A stretch of 5,873 nt of DNA from NCBI GenBank assembly GCA_012728465.1, contig JAAYFB010000031.1, positions 1 to 5,873 of the forward strand, given 5' to 3'. Below are positions 1 to 5,873 of this stretch, piece by piece; the stretch's first letter is position 1, and each line of letters begins with the position of its first letter. The stretch comes from Proteiniphilum sp. (GTDB lineage Bacteria > Bacteroidota > Bacteroidia > Bacteroidales > Dysgonomonadaceae). The notes beneath the pieces were generated by a model that was not told where the DNA came from, did no database searches, and saw only the letters and a list, made by a program, of their open reading frames with translations. Position numbers and translations under genes: made by a program.

Positions 1-507
1 AATGCCAAACGCCCTATTCAACCTAAGTCTAACACAAATGCTATTGGATTGGATAAAAGCAAAATGAGATATGGAGCAAATTTAGGCCTATCCCTTAGCA
101 GAAATTACTCCTCTATTAATATTGGACCTCAAATTGGGTATCAAGCTAGCCCTTATTTTATGTTTGGCTTAGGTGTGCAATATAATTACAACAAAGTACG
201 TGGATACAGATATAATAATTCCACATTGTATAAAAATAATTTAATAGGGGCTAATGCTTTTGGATATTTTTATCCAATGAGGTTTATAACAATATTTGCT
301 CAACCTGAGATAAACTACTTTTGGTCGAATGTTATAGATGAAAACACAGGAGATATCAGTAGAAGTAATGGTCCAGCACCGTCAATGCTTGTAGGGGCAG
401 GATTAAGACTTGGTCGTTCTCACATCACAGTGAATTATGATTTGGTACAACATACAAATTCACCATACAGCGATAATGTATTTCTAGGTATATCAGTATT
501 CTTTTAA
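1..507 (+). CDS. Outer-membrane beta-barrel protein, 3' part (5' end outside window)
   Basis: The frame is open from the first base to a TAA at 505-507, giving 168 residues without a start. A TTG at 49 is the first possible start codon in frame, but the open frame upstream and the missing signal peptide suggest the true start lies left of the window. The visible part alternates hydrophobic and polar residues in short strands separated by Gly/Asn/Tyr-rich turns: YGANLGLSLS, INIGPQIGYQ, FMFGLGVQYNY, IGANAFGYFYP, FAQPEINYFW, MLVGAGLRLG, ITVNYDL and VFLGISVFF. The chain ends in Phe-Phe, the C-terminal aromatic signal read by the BAM assembly machinery. This fits a small barrel of about eight strands, a class common in Bacteroidota. 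The specific function is unknown; it could be structural, a small porin or an adhesin. Its 3' end faces the dciA-like gene across 20 nt. Confidence 0.8.
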   Translation, partial: NAKRPIQPKSNTNAIGLDKSKMRYGANLGLSLSRNYSSINIGPQIGYQASPYFMFGLGVQYNYNKVRGYRYNNSTLYKNNLIGANAFGYFYPMRFITIFAQPEINYFWSNVIDENTGDISRSNGPAPSMLVGAGLRLGRSHITVNYDLVQHTNSPYSDNVFLGISVFF

Positions 508-527
508 TTTTAATGATGATGCGATGG

Positions 528-824
528 TTATCTAAGCACAATGTCTTTCACGACATCCATCCCCGCTTGCTCATTTATGCGGTCAATAAGATTTTGTTTA
601 CTCATAAGCAACTCGGCTCGCAAAACTGACGAGGTTAGTTGCACAAAAAGTACATTTCGCCTAAAATATAAATTTTTAGTATATTGAGATACTCCTTCGC
701 CAAGTAGTTCTTTCCATGCAGATATAGCTCTATGCTCGGCAAGTGATACTTTTATTTTAGGATTACGATCCATAAAGTCGGATAGCATATCCGAAACAGA
801 TATTGCATTCTTTTTACTAAACAT
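528..824 (-). CDS. DUF721 / DciA-like protein
   Basis: This 98-residue protein matches the DUF721 family, whose best-studied member, DciA, is the ancestral partner that helps load the replicative helicase DnaB. Visible family features are an N-terminal helical part, the Trp-containing segment AISAWKELLGEGVSQYT (about residues 33-49), then a small alpha/beta part with VLFVQLTSSVLRAEL (58-72) and the C-terminal RINEQAGMDVVKDIVLR (82-98). The length suits the short Bacteroidota form. It is the last gene of the folP-cdaA-recF block and starts 16 nt after the recF stop. Its leader contains AAAGGT about 8 nt before the ATG, the closest thing to a Shine-Dalgarno site in the block. A recF neighbour is typical for this family. 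The family call is firm. The helicase-loading role is inferred from DciA studied in other phyla, so no symbol is given. Confidence 0.85.
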   Translation of the reverse strand: MFSKKNAISVSDMLSDFMDRNPKIKVSLAEHRAISAWKELLGEGVSQYTKNLYFRRNVLFVQLTSSVLRAELLMSKQNLIDRINEQAGMDVVKDIVLR

Positions 825-840
825 TTATCTACCTTTTACT

Positions 841-1947
841 TTAGCCATTTATTAGTGTTATATCACCATCATTTACACTGTATATGTGATGATTGTTGCC
901 TATTCTTTCAAGTATTTGATCAAATGACTCGCGATTAGTGTCAGAAATAAATATCTGACCAAACTCATCACTTGACACGAGCTTGACAATCTCCTCTACT
1001 CGCTTAGCATCCAATCTATCAAAAATATCGTCAAGTAATAGAATAGGTGTTTTATTACCTGCATTATGTAGATAGTTGAACTGAGCTAATTTAAGTGCTA
1101 CAAAATATGTTTTGTTTTGTCCCTGAGATCCCACCTTTTTAATGGGATACCCGTCTAATAACATCTCCAGCTCATCACGGTGTACACCCGTTGTGGTGTG
1201 TCCTATAATCATCTCACGACGTCTGTTATCTTTAAGCATGGCAGCAAAGCTACCATCTTGTAATTGAGAATTATACTCAAATGACACATTCTCCTGCGAA
1301 GCACTAACACGTTTGTAATAATAATCGAATATTGGTGTGAATTGCTTTATGAAATTATGACGCTTATTGTATATAAGCTCTCCTTCTTCAACAAGTTGCT
1401 CTTCCCATATTTGTAGTAAAGTTGCATCTATCAAGTTATCATCGAGCTTTAATAGGGCATTACGTTGCTGCAATGCTTTATTATATCTGATTAATGATTG
1501 CATATACTCCTTATCGAATTGAGAGATAGCAATATCCATAAATTTGCGACGCTCTTCACTTCCTCCCTCTATTATTTCAATATCTGCAGGAGAAATCATT
1601 ACTAATGGTATCTGACCAATATGTTCAGATAGTTTTTCATATTCCTTTTTGTCGCGCTTAAACTGTTTCTTTTGCCTCCTTCTAATTCCGCAATATATCT
1701 CAGTCATTTTATCAGTTTCATTTTGATATTTTCCTTGAATCATGCATACATCACTATTGTGATTTATAATTTGAGAATCAATGGGGTTAGTATAACTTTT
1801 GCAAAATGACAGATAATATACTGCATCAAGTAAGTTTGTCTTACCCATTCCATTATTTCCTACGAAACAATTTATTTTTGGGGAAAGATTAAGCTCTACT
1901 TGAGATAAGTTTTTATAGTTTATTATTGATAGATGCTTTAAAATCAT
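841..1947 (-). CDS. recF: DNA replication and repair protein RecF
   Basis: RecF is a cytoplasmic SMC-like ATPase that binds gapped DNA and, with RecO and RecR, helps load RecA during single-strand gap repair and fork restart. The 368 residues cover the full family length. The Walker A motif GNNGMGKT is at 30-37, after the typical N-terminal strand LSIINYKNLSQVEL. The RecF segment LVMISPADIEIIEGGSEERRKFMD is at 115-138 and TTTGVHRDEL at 251-260. The ABC signature region VGSQGQNKTYFVALKLA spans 272-288, and Walker B ILLLDD is at 302-307, followed by the D-loop region FDRLD. Residues 140-240 form the helical lobe. The ATG at 1947 puts Walker A at the usual distance and follows the cdaA stop by 20 nt. 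Its leader is A-rich with no Shine-Dalgarno site. All ATPase motifs look intact. Here recF lies with folP and cdaA; no dnaA, dnaN or gyrB is in the window. Confidence 0.96.
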   Translation of the reverse strand: MILKHLSIINYKNLSQVELNLSPKINCFVGNNGMGKTNLLDAVYYLSFCKSYTNPIDSQIINHNSDVCMIQGKYQNETDKMTEIYCGIRRRQKKQFKRDKKEYEKLSEHIGQIPLVMISPADIEIIEGGSEERRKFMDIAISQFDKEYMQSLIRYNKALQQRNALLKLDDNLIDATLLQIWEEQLVEEGELIYNKRHNFIKQFTPIFDYYYKRVSASQENVSFEYNSQLQDGSFAAMLKDNRRREMIIGHTTTGVHRDELEMLLDGYPIKKVGSQGQNKTYFVALKLAQFNYLHNAGNKTPILLLDDIFDRLDAKRVEEIVKLVSSDEFGQIFISDTNRESFDQILERIGNNHHIYSVNDGDITLING

Positions 1948-1967
1948 TATTTATTTGTAGTTCACTG

Positions 1968-2732
1968 TTACTCAGCAATAATAAGTTGCTGAAGTTCTTC
2001 GGGATTGGTATTAATCTTTAATCGTCCCTCATGTGCAAAAGATATTTTACCCGTCTCTTCCGACACTATTATTACTTTTGCATCAGTTTCTTGAGATATC
2101 CCCAAACCAGCCCTATGTCTAAGCCCTAGGCTCTTAGGAATATTAGGATTCTGGGATATGGGAAGAATACATCCAGCAGCTTTTATCTTATTTCCCACCA
2201 CTATCATTGCACCGTCGTGCAAGGGACTATTTTTAAAAAAAATATTTTCTATTAGCCTAGATGATACATCAGCATTAATTATCTCTCCCGTTTGTTCGTA
2301 AAGGTTAAGTTGTATGTCGCTTTGCACCACAATAAGTGCCCCAGTTTTGTTTTTTGCCATATTCATGCATGCTAGCACTATTGATGTTACATGTGCTACA
2401 TCTTTACTATCTTTGTTGTTAGTAGATACAAATATTTTTGCCAAGAAGCTCCATCCTTTTTTTGAGCCTAAAGACATAAGAAACCTCCTGATCTCATCCT
2501 GAAATAGAATAACAACAAGAACAAGTCCTGTACTTACAAACTGATTAAGAATGCTACCAAGCAAGGCCATCTTGAACACCCTAAAAACAAGAACCCAAAT
2601 TGCAAGAAAAACAATCATACCGAAAAATAGAGGTCGCATTCCCGACTTCTTCACCATGCTGAACAAGTAATACATTAGCAATGCCACTAATATTACATCG
2701 ATATAATCTTTTACGCTAAAATGTTGCAACAT
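1968..2732 (-). CDS. cdaA: Diadenylate cyclase CdaA (membrane-bound, DisA_N domain)
   Basis: This enzyme condenses two ATP into the second messenger cyclic di-AMP. The 254 residues show the CdaA plan: three hydrophobic segments near 11-27, 35-53 and 56-77 anchor the protein in the inner membrane, followed by a basic linker and a cytoplasmic DisA_N catalytic domain from about 110 to 235. The cyclase motifs are present: TGALIV at 130-135, PLHDGAMIVV at 170-179 (Asp-Gly-Ala core) and LGLRHRAGLGIS at 202-213 (Arg-His-Arg core), followed by SEETGKIS. A Leu precedes RHR where Firmicute enzymes usually have Thr; from memory this may be normal for the phylum. No cdaR regulator gene is adjacent, unlike the Firmicute operon. 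It sits 21 nt after folP, a pairing I recall as common in Bacteroidales, and 20 nt before recF. The catalytic assignment is strong; what c-di-AMP controls here cannot be read from the sequence. Confidence 0.95.
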   Translation of the reverse strand: MLQHFSVKDYIDVILVALLMYYLFSMVKKSGMRPLFFGMIVFLAIWVLVFRVFKMALLGSILNQFVSTGLVLVVILFQDEIRRFLMSLGSKKGWSFLAKIFVSTNNKDSKDVAHVTSIVLACMNMAKNKTGALIVVQSDIQLNLYEQTGEIINADVSSRLIENIFFKNSPLHDGAMIVVGNKIKAAGCILPISQNPNIPKSLGLRHRAGLGISQETDAKVIIVSEETGKISFAHEGRLKINTNPEELQQLIIAE

Positions 2733-2753
2733 ACGATTTTAAGTTATTCAGTA

Positions 2754-3614
2754 TCACACGTTATTTAATTTTTCAAATATATTTATGCACTCTACTGCTT
2801 GTTTCACATCATGAACTCTTAAAATATTTGCACCCGATTGCAGTGCATACATATTCAATACACTCGTCCCATTCAGGCTATCAGCAGGCGTTGTATTCAG
2901 TAGTTTATGAATCATTGTCTTTCTAGAAATTCCTACTAAAAGAGGAAGTTCAAAGATATCAAAATATTTTATATTTGCCATCAGTTTATAGTTTTGGTCT
3001 AGTGTTTTACTAAATCCAAAACCAGGATCAATTATAACATCATTTATACCTAAGTGATTGAGTTTAGCCACTTTCTCAGAAAAGTAGTATAATATATCTC
3101 CTATAAAGTTATCATAATTAGTATGTTGCTGCATAGTTTGAGGTGTACCACGCATGTGCATAAGTATGTAAGGCACATTTAGCTTAGCAATAGTTTCGAA
3201 CATATTATCATCAATTTGACCACCCGATATATCGTTTATCAAATCTGCACCCAGCTCTTCTACAGCCACTTGGGCAACTCGAGAATAGAAAGTATCGATA
3301 GAGATTATTGCTTGGGGAAATTTTCCACGAATCTCTTTCACTATTGGTGTTATTCTCTTCAACTCCTCATCTGGACTTAGCATTGTAGATGTTGGAGACG
3401 TAGATTGTCCTCCCACATCAATTATTGTTCCACCTTCAGATATTATTTTCTCTGCTTGCTCAATTGCATCTGTTAAGGTACTATTTCTACTACCCGCATA
3501 AAATGAATCGGGCGTAATATTCAATATCCCCATAACTATGGGGGTATGCAGGTCTAGCAATTTGCCTTTTATATTTATGTATCTTCTCAAAACACTAAAA
3601 ACATTAAACAGCAC
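2754..3614 (-). CDS. folP: Dihydropteroate synthase
   Basis: FolP joins 6-hydroxymethyl-dihydropterin pyrophosphate to p-aminobenzoate to make dihydropteroate in folate synthesis, and is the sulfonamide target. It is a cytoplasmic TIM barrel. Family motifs in order are VMGILNITPDSF (27-38, metal-binding Asn32), IIDVGGQSTSP (64-74), SIDT (105-108), NDISGG (127-132), LMHMRGTPQTMQ (151-162), IIDPGFGFSKT (194-204), LLVGISRKTMI (225-235) and LRVHDV (265-270). The residue matching E. coli Arg63, in the loop that closes over the pyrophosphate, is Ser73 here, with Thr72 and Pro74 kept. The remaining substrate-binding residues I could align are present (Asp196, Lys232, Arg266, His268). The longest frame starts with GTG at 3614; a TTG at 3590 (residue 9) would give an N-terminus closer to the homologues I recall. 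A TGA at 3623-3621 rules out an earlier start. It is the first gene of the tight folP-cdaA-recF-dciA block. Confidence 0.95.
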   Translation of the reverse strand: MLFNVFSVLRRYINIKGKLLDLHTPIVMGILNITPDSFYAGSRNSTLTDAIEQAEKIISEGGTIIDVGGQSTSPTSTMLSPDEELKRITPIVKEIRGKFPQAIISIDTFYSRVAQVAVEELGADLINDISGGQIDDNMFETIAKLNVPYILMHMRGTPQTMQQHTNYDNFIGDILYYFSEKVAKLNHLGINDVIIDPGFGFSKTLDQNYKLMANIKYFDIFELPLLVGISRKTMIHKLLNTTPADSLNGTSVLNMYALQSGANILRVHDVKQAVECINIFEKLNNV

Positions 3615-3630
3615 AACTATTCAAATAGTT
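3615..3630. repeat. Short palindrome abutting the folP GTG start
   Basis: AACTATT (3615-3621) and AATAGTT (3624-3630) are exact reverse complements separated by CA. In the folP mRNA this would form a 6-bp stem with a UUGA loop ending at the base before the GTG start at 3614. It could be a weak operator, could reduce initiation at that GTG, or could be chance in AT-rich sequence. It lies in the 109-nt nadB-folP gap, which otherwise shows no clear terminator or strong promoter. Confidence 0.5.
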
Positions 3631-3723
3631 TGCTTTGAATTTCATTATACTCTACTCCCCGCGAAGCTTTTAATTATAATTCTAGTTGTAATACTATACG
3701 AATAAAAAGGTGACAAACTACAG

Positions 3724-5316
3724 CTACAATTTAGAATTAGGATCTCGCTCTAAATAATCAATAGTGTAATGCAAGCCTCTACTCTCTTTCCGTGCCATAG
3801 CTTGCTTTATTACCAAATACCCAACCTTAATGATGTTGCGCAATTCACATATCTCTTTTGACACCACAGAGCGTTGAAACAGATCTTCTGTTTCGCGATA
3901 TAATATGTTTAGCCTATCCATAGCTCTCTTCAAACGTATGTCCGACCTAACTATACCAACGTATGATGACATAATCTGCCCCACCTCCTTGTAGCTTTGG
4001 GTGATTAGCACCATCTCCTCAGGCAATGAGGTTCCTTCGTCATTCCATTCAGGTATATCGTCTCGAAAAGAGTATTTTTTGAAAATAGGAGTAGAGTGAT
4101 TTGCAGCCAAATCAGCAAACACTACGGCCTCAATAAGGGAGTTCGAGGCTAATCGATTGGCACCATGTAGCCCCGTAAGCGAACACTCACCATTTGCATA
4201 AAGTCTGCTAATGGATGTTTGCCCATCCATATTGACTTTAATGCCTCCACACAGATAGTGGGCAGCAGGTGCCACAGGTATCATCTCCTTAGTTATATCA
4301 AGCCCATACTCTAGGCATTTATTATAAATTGTTGGGAATTGTTTTTTGGTTTCTTCTGCCTCTTTGTGTGTTACGTCAAGAAACACATGGTCGTCTCCCC
4401 TATGTTTCATCTCTGTGTCAATTGCACGTGCTACTATATCACGCGGTGCAAGCGAAAGTCTTGAATCATATTTATGCATAAACTCTTTCCCATCTTTGGT
4501 TTTAAGTATGCCACCATAGCCTCTCATAGCCTCCGTTATTAAAAATGATGGATGTATGCCAGGTTTATATAAGGCTGTGGGATGAAATTGAACAAACTCC
4601 ATTCCCTTAATTACACCCTTTGCTCTTGCAACCATTGCAATGCCATCGCCAGTGGCCACAGTAGGATTTGTCGTTGTTTGATATGCACACCCTATTCCAC
4701 CCGATGCCATCATTGTTACTCGAGCTAAAAAAGTATGTACAATCTCAGTATGCAGATCAAGGATGTAAGCTCCATAACACTCTATATCGGTTGTAGAGTG
4801 TGTAATAATTTCACCCAGATGGTGTTGAGTGAGCACCTCTATTGCAAAGTGATTGTCATAAACGTCAATATTAGGATTTTTCCGAATGGCATCTATCAAA
4901 CTAGTTTGAATTTCCATTCCTGTATTATCTTTGTGATGTAGAATTCTAAATTCGGAATGCCCTCCTTCCTTATGCAAGTCAAAGTATCCATCTTCATCTC
5001 TGTCGAAGTTTACTCCCCACTCTACTAATTCAAGAATTTGCTTCGGAGCATCTTTTACAACTTGCTCCACAACAGTTCTATTGCACAATCCAGCTCCTGC
5101 ATCTAAAGTATCATCAATATGCTTCTCAAAGTTATCCCAAGGATTTGTTACAGATGCTATTCCTCCTTGTGCATAAAAAGTATTTCCATCCTCTAGTTTC
5201 GTCTTAGCAACTAATGCCACCTTACCATATTTTGCCACCTTCAGTGCATAGCTCATTCCAGCTATTCCCGACCCAATGATTAAGAAATCGTATTTGTAAA
5301 CTATTTTCTGTTTCAT
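3724..5316 (-). CDS. nadB: L-aspartate oxidase
   Basis: NadB oxidises L-aspartate to iminoaspartate using FAD; NadA then converts the product to quinolinate for NAD. The protein has 530 residues, full length. The FAD-binding motif GSGIAG is at 15-20, followed by NTFYAQGGIASV (45-56). Residues aligning with the E. coli active site are present: Glu117 in KEGGHS, His245 in FHPTALY, Thr261-Glu262 in TEAMRG, Arg292 in APRDIVARAID, His353 in AAHYLCGG and Arg388 in GANRLASNS. The last 110 or so residues form the helical C-terminal domain of the succinate dehydrogenase/fumarate reductase flavoprotein family. The TEAMRGYGG region and overall architecture favour aspartate oxidase over the dehydrogenase. 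The ATG at 5316 gives the expected N-terminus, just ahead of the dinucleotide-binding fold. nadA and nadC are not in the window. nadB lies 109 nt upstream of folP on the same strand, so co-transcription is possible. Confidence 0.96.
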   Translation of the reverse strand: MKQKIVYKYDFLIIGSGIAGMSYALKVAKYGKVALVAKTKLEDGNTFYAQGGIASVTNPWDNFEKHIDDTLDAGAGLCNRTVVEQVVKDAPKQILELVEWGVNFDRDEDGYFDLHKEGGHSEFRILHHKDNTGMEIQTSLIDAIRKNPNIDVYDNHFAIEVLTQHHLGEIITHSTTDIECYGAYILDLHTEIVHTFLARVTMMASGGIGCAYQTTTNPTVATGDGIAMVARAKGVIKGMEFVQFHPTALYKPGIHPSFLITEAMRGYGGILKTKDGKEFMHKYDSRLSLAPRDIVARAIDTEMKHRGDDHVFLDVTHKEAEETKKQFPTIYNKCLEYGLDITKEMIPVAPAAHYLCGGIKVNMDGQTSISRLYANGECSLTGLHGANRLASNSLIEAVVFADLAANHSTPIFKKYSFRDDIPEWNDEGTSLPEEMVLITQSYKEVGQIMSSYVGIVRSDIRLKRAMDRLNILYRETEDLFQRSVVSKEICELRNIIKVGYLVIKQAMARKESRGLHYTIDYLERDPNSKL

Positions 5317-5332
5317 ATCTTTTAATTCAGTA

Positions 5333-5340
5333 CAAAAATA
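5333..5340 (-). promoter_or_regulatory. Candidate -7 element for nadB
   Basis: Read on the minus strand these bases are TATTTTTG, a full match to the Bacteroides -7 consensus TAnnTTTG. The element ends 16 nt before the nadB ATG, so transcription would start only about 10 nt ahead of the gene and leave a very short leader. No TTTG is present at the expected -33 distance (about 5360-5366). In such AT-rich DNA the match could be chance. Confidence 0.4.
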
Positions 5341-5462
5341 ATCATTTATGATGGATAAAATTGTTTTTTATAATTATGTAGCCTCAATGTGATGTAAAGC
5401 TGTCATATTATCGTTATCCACGATTTAATAGAAGCACAATTTATGTGATAAACTAGAACCTG

Positions 5463-5501
5463 TTTCATACACTTTGTATAGCATGAACAAAGTGTATGAA
5501 A
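5463..5501. repeat. Perfect 15-bp inverted repeat with 9-nt spacer
   Basis: The left arm TTTCATACACTTTGT (5463-5477) and right arm ACAAAGTGTATGAAA (5487-5501) are exact reverse complements around the spacer ATAGCATGA. One more T-A pair (5461/5503) can form across a G/T position (5462/5502). There is no T-tract on either strand after the arms, so it does not look like a standard intrinsic terminator, and both flanking genes are transcribed away from it. It could be an operator for a dimeric regulator of either divergent gene, or a remnant of a small mobile element. The repeat is certain; its role is not. Confidence 0.9.
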
Positions 5502-5527
5502 TATTATAGTTAAATACGCCCTAACTG

Positions 5528-5557
5528 TTTGATATGAGCAATAAAAACATTATTTTG
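5528..5557 (+). promoter_or_regulatory. Candidate Bacteroides-type promoter for the gene at 5601
   Basis: TTTG at 5528-5531 is followed after 18 nt by TTATTTTG at 5550-5557, which matches TAnnTTTG in all but one fixed position. Spacing and order fit the Bacteroidota primary sigma factor (-33 TTTG, -7 TAnnTTTG). The predicted transcript would begin near 5564, giving a leader of roughly 37 nt. The inverted repeat at 5463-5501 ends 26 nt upstream of the -33 element. Confidence 0.5.
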
Positions 5558-5600
5558 TGTGAGAATTAGAGGTTTAGGTTAATTTAAAAACGTTTTTACG

Positions 5601-5873
5601 ATGAAACATTTATTACTCACAAACATGATCTTGTTATTGTTTGCCTCTTTACCCTTAATGAGTAAACAAAACTATACAGAACAAATGCCCCTTACACTGC
5701 GTGGCAGAATTGTAGCTAGTGACACACAAAATCCCCTAAGTAATGCTAGCGTCACAGTCAAAGGTCTTAATGCATCAAGCGTAAGCAATCAGGATGGATA
5801 TTTTATACTTAGGATTCCAGAATCTGCTAAAAATTCAACTTTAATTATCAGATACGTTGGCTACGAAAACGTC
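5601..5873 (+). CDS. Exported protein with carboxypeptidase-regulatory-like domain, 5' part (3' end outside window)
   Basis: An ATG at 5601 opens a frame of 91 codons that runs off the right edge without a stop. Residues 1-21 look like a signal peptide: Lys2 and His3, then a hydrophobic stretch LLLTNMILLLFASLPLM. Residues 33-91 match the carboxypeptidase D regulatory-like beta-sandwich (the CarboxypepD_reg-like family): LRGRIVASDTQNPLSNASVTVKG, VSNQDGYFILRIP and LIIRYVGYENV. In Bacteroidota this domain opens SusC-type TonB-dependent receptors, and also DUF5686 and other envelope proteins. The wording SNQDGYFILRIP is somewhat closer to the non-SusC group, but the receptor domain needed to decide is outside the window. 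It is transcribed divergently from nadB and has a promoter-like sequence at 5528-5557. The start is well placed, with an A-rich leader and the signal peptide directly after the ATG. Confidence 0.8.
   Translation, partial: MKHLLLTNMILLLFASLPLMSKQNYTEQMPLTLRGRIVASDTQNPLSNASVTVKGLNASSVSNQDGYFILRIPESAKNSTLIIRYVGYENV

Noticed and set aside
1..507. Reading the first gene as complete from the TTG at 49
   Set aside because: The frame stays open to the window edge and the TTG start would lack a signal peptide, which an outer-membrane barrel needs.
2314..2502. 62-codon open frame on the plus strand
   Set aside because: It lies wholly inside cdaA in antisense and has no recognisable domain. The minus-strand frame carries the clear cyclase motifs.
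2746..2753. TACTGAAT (minus strand) upstream of cdaA, also found upstream of nadB at 5325-5332
   Set aside because: Only eight bases are shared, the distances to the start codons differ, and no third copy is seen upstream of the other genes. This is most likely coincidence.
3672..3681. 10-bp palindrome AATTATAATT in the nadB-folP gap
   Set aside because: It is made only of A and T, cannot be extended, and is expected by chance at this composition. It lacks the GC-rich stem and T-tract of a terminator.
3689..3717. Possible promoter for the folP block: minus-strand TTTG at 3717-3714 with TAGTATTA at 3696-3689
   Set aside because: The spacing is 17 nt and the second element keeps only the TA and two of the four TTTG bases, too weak to call. 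A promoter in this gap remains possible.
4735..4941. 68-codon open frame on the plus strand
   Set aside because: It lies antisense inside nadB, with no family resemblance and no promoter or leader signal of its own.
5410..5424. 5-bp inverted repeat ATCGT-TATCC-ACGAT
   Set aside because: The arms are too short to mean much and cannot be extended. The overlapping DnaA-box-like match is reported separately.

Overview
The window looks like a chromosomal segment from a member of the Bacteroidota, most likely order Bacteroidales. The base composition is AT-rich. Gene starts are preceded by A-rich leaders instead of clear Shine-Dalgarno sites, and promoter-like sequences match the Bacteroides type (TTTG / TAnnTTTG). 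The protein content agrees: a small outer-membrane beta-barrel ending in Phe, a carboxypeptidase-regulatory-like beta-sandwich domain on an exported protein, and a folP-cdaA gene pair. No phage, insertion sequence, CRISPR array, tRNA or rRNA is visible.

Layout, left to right. Positions 1-507 (+) hold the 3' part of an outer-membrane beta-barrel gene. It converges, with a 20-nt gap, on a minus-strand block read from right to left: nadB (5316-3724), a 109-nt gap, then folP (3614-2754), cdaA (2732-1968), recF (1947-841) and a DUF721/DciA-like gene (824-528). The last four genes are separated by only 16-21 nt and so look like one transcription unit. nadB may lie on the same transcript or have its own, because no clear terminator is visible in the 109-nt gap. 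A 284-nt divergent region (5317-5600) separates nadB from a plus-strand gene that starts at 5601 and runs off the right edge. That region holds promoter-like elements for both directions and a perfect 15-bp inverted repeat.

How the genes work together. NadB starts de novo NAD synthesis by oxidising aspartate to iminoaspartate. FolP makes dihydropteroate for folate. CdaA is a membrane-anchored diadenylate cyclase producing c-di-AMP. RecF loads recombination protein at gapped DNA, and DUF721/DciA proteins are linked to replicative helicase loading. The four-gene block therefore mixes cofactor synthesis, second-messenger signalling and replication/repair. The flanking plus-strand genes are cell-envelope genes with no obvious tie to the block.

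This is mostly ordinary housekeeping sequence and I see no convincing new multi-gene system. The points most worth a second look are the 15-bp inverted repeat near 5463-5501, the Ser in place of the usual Arg in FolP's pterin/pyrophosphate loop, the uncertain non-ATG start of folP with a palindrome abutting it, and the linkage of a c-di-AMP cyclase to recF and dciA.
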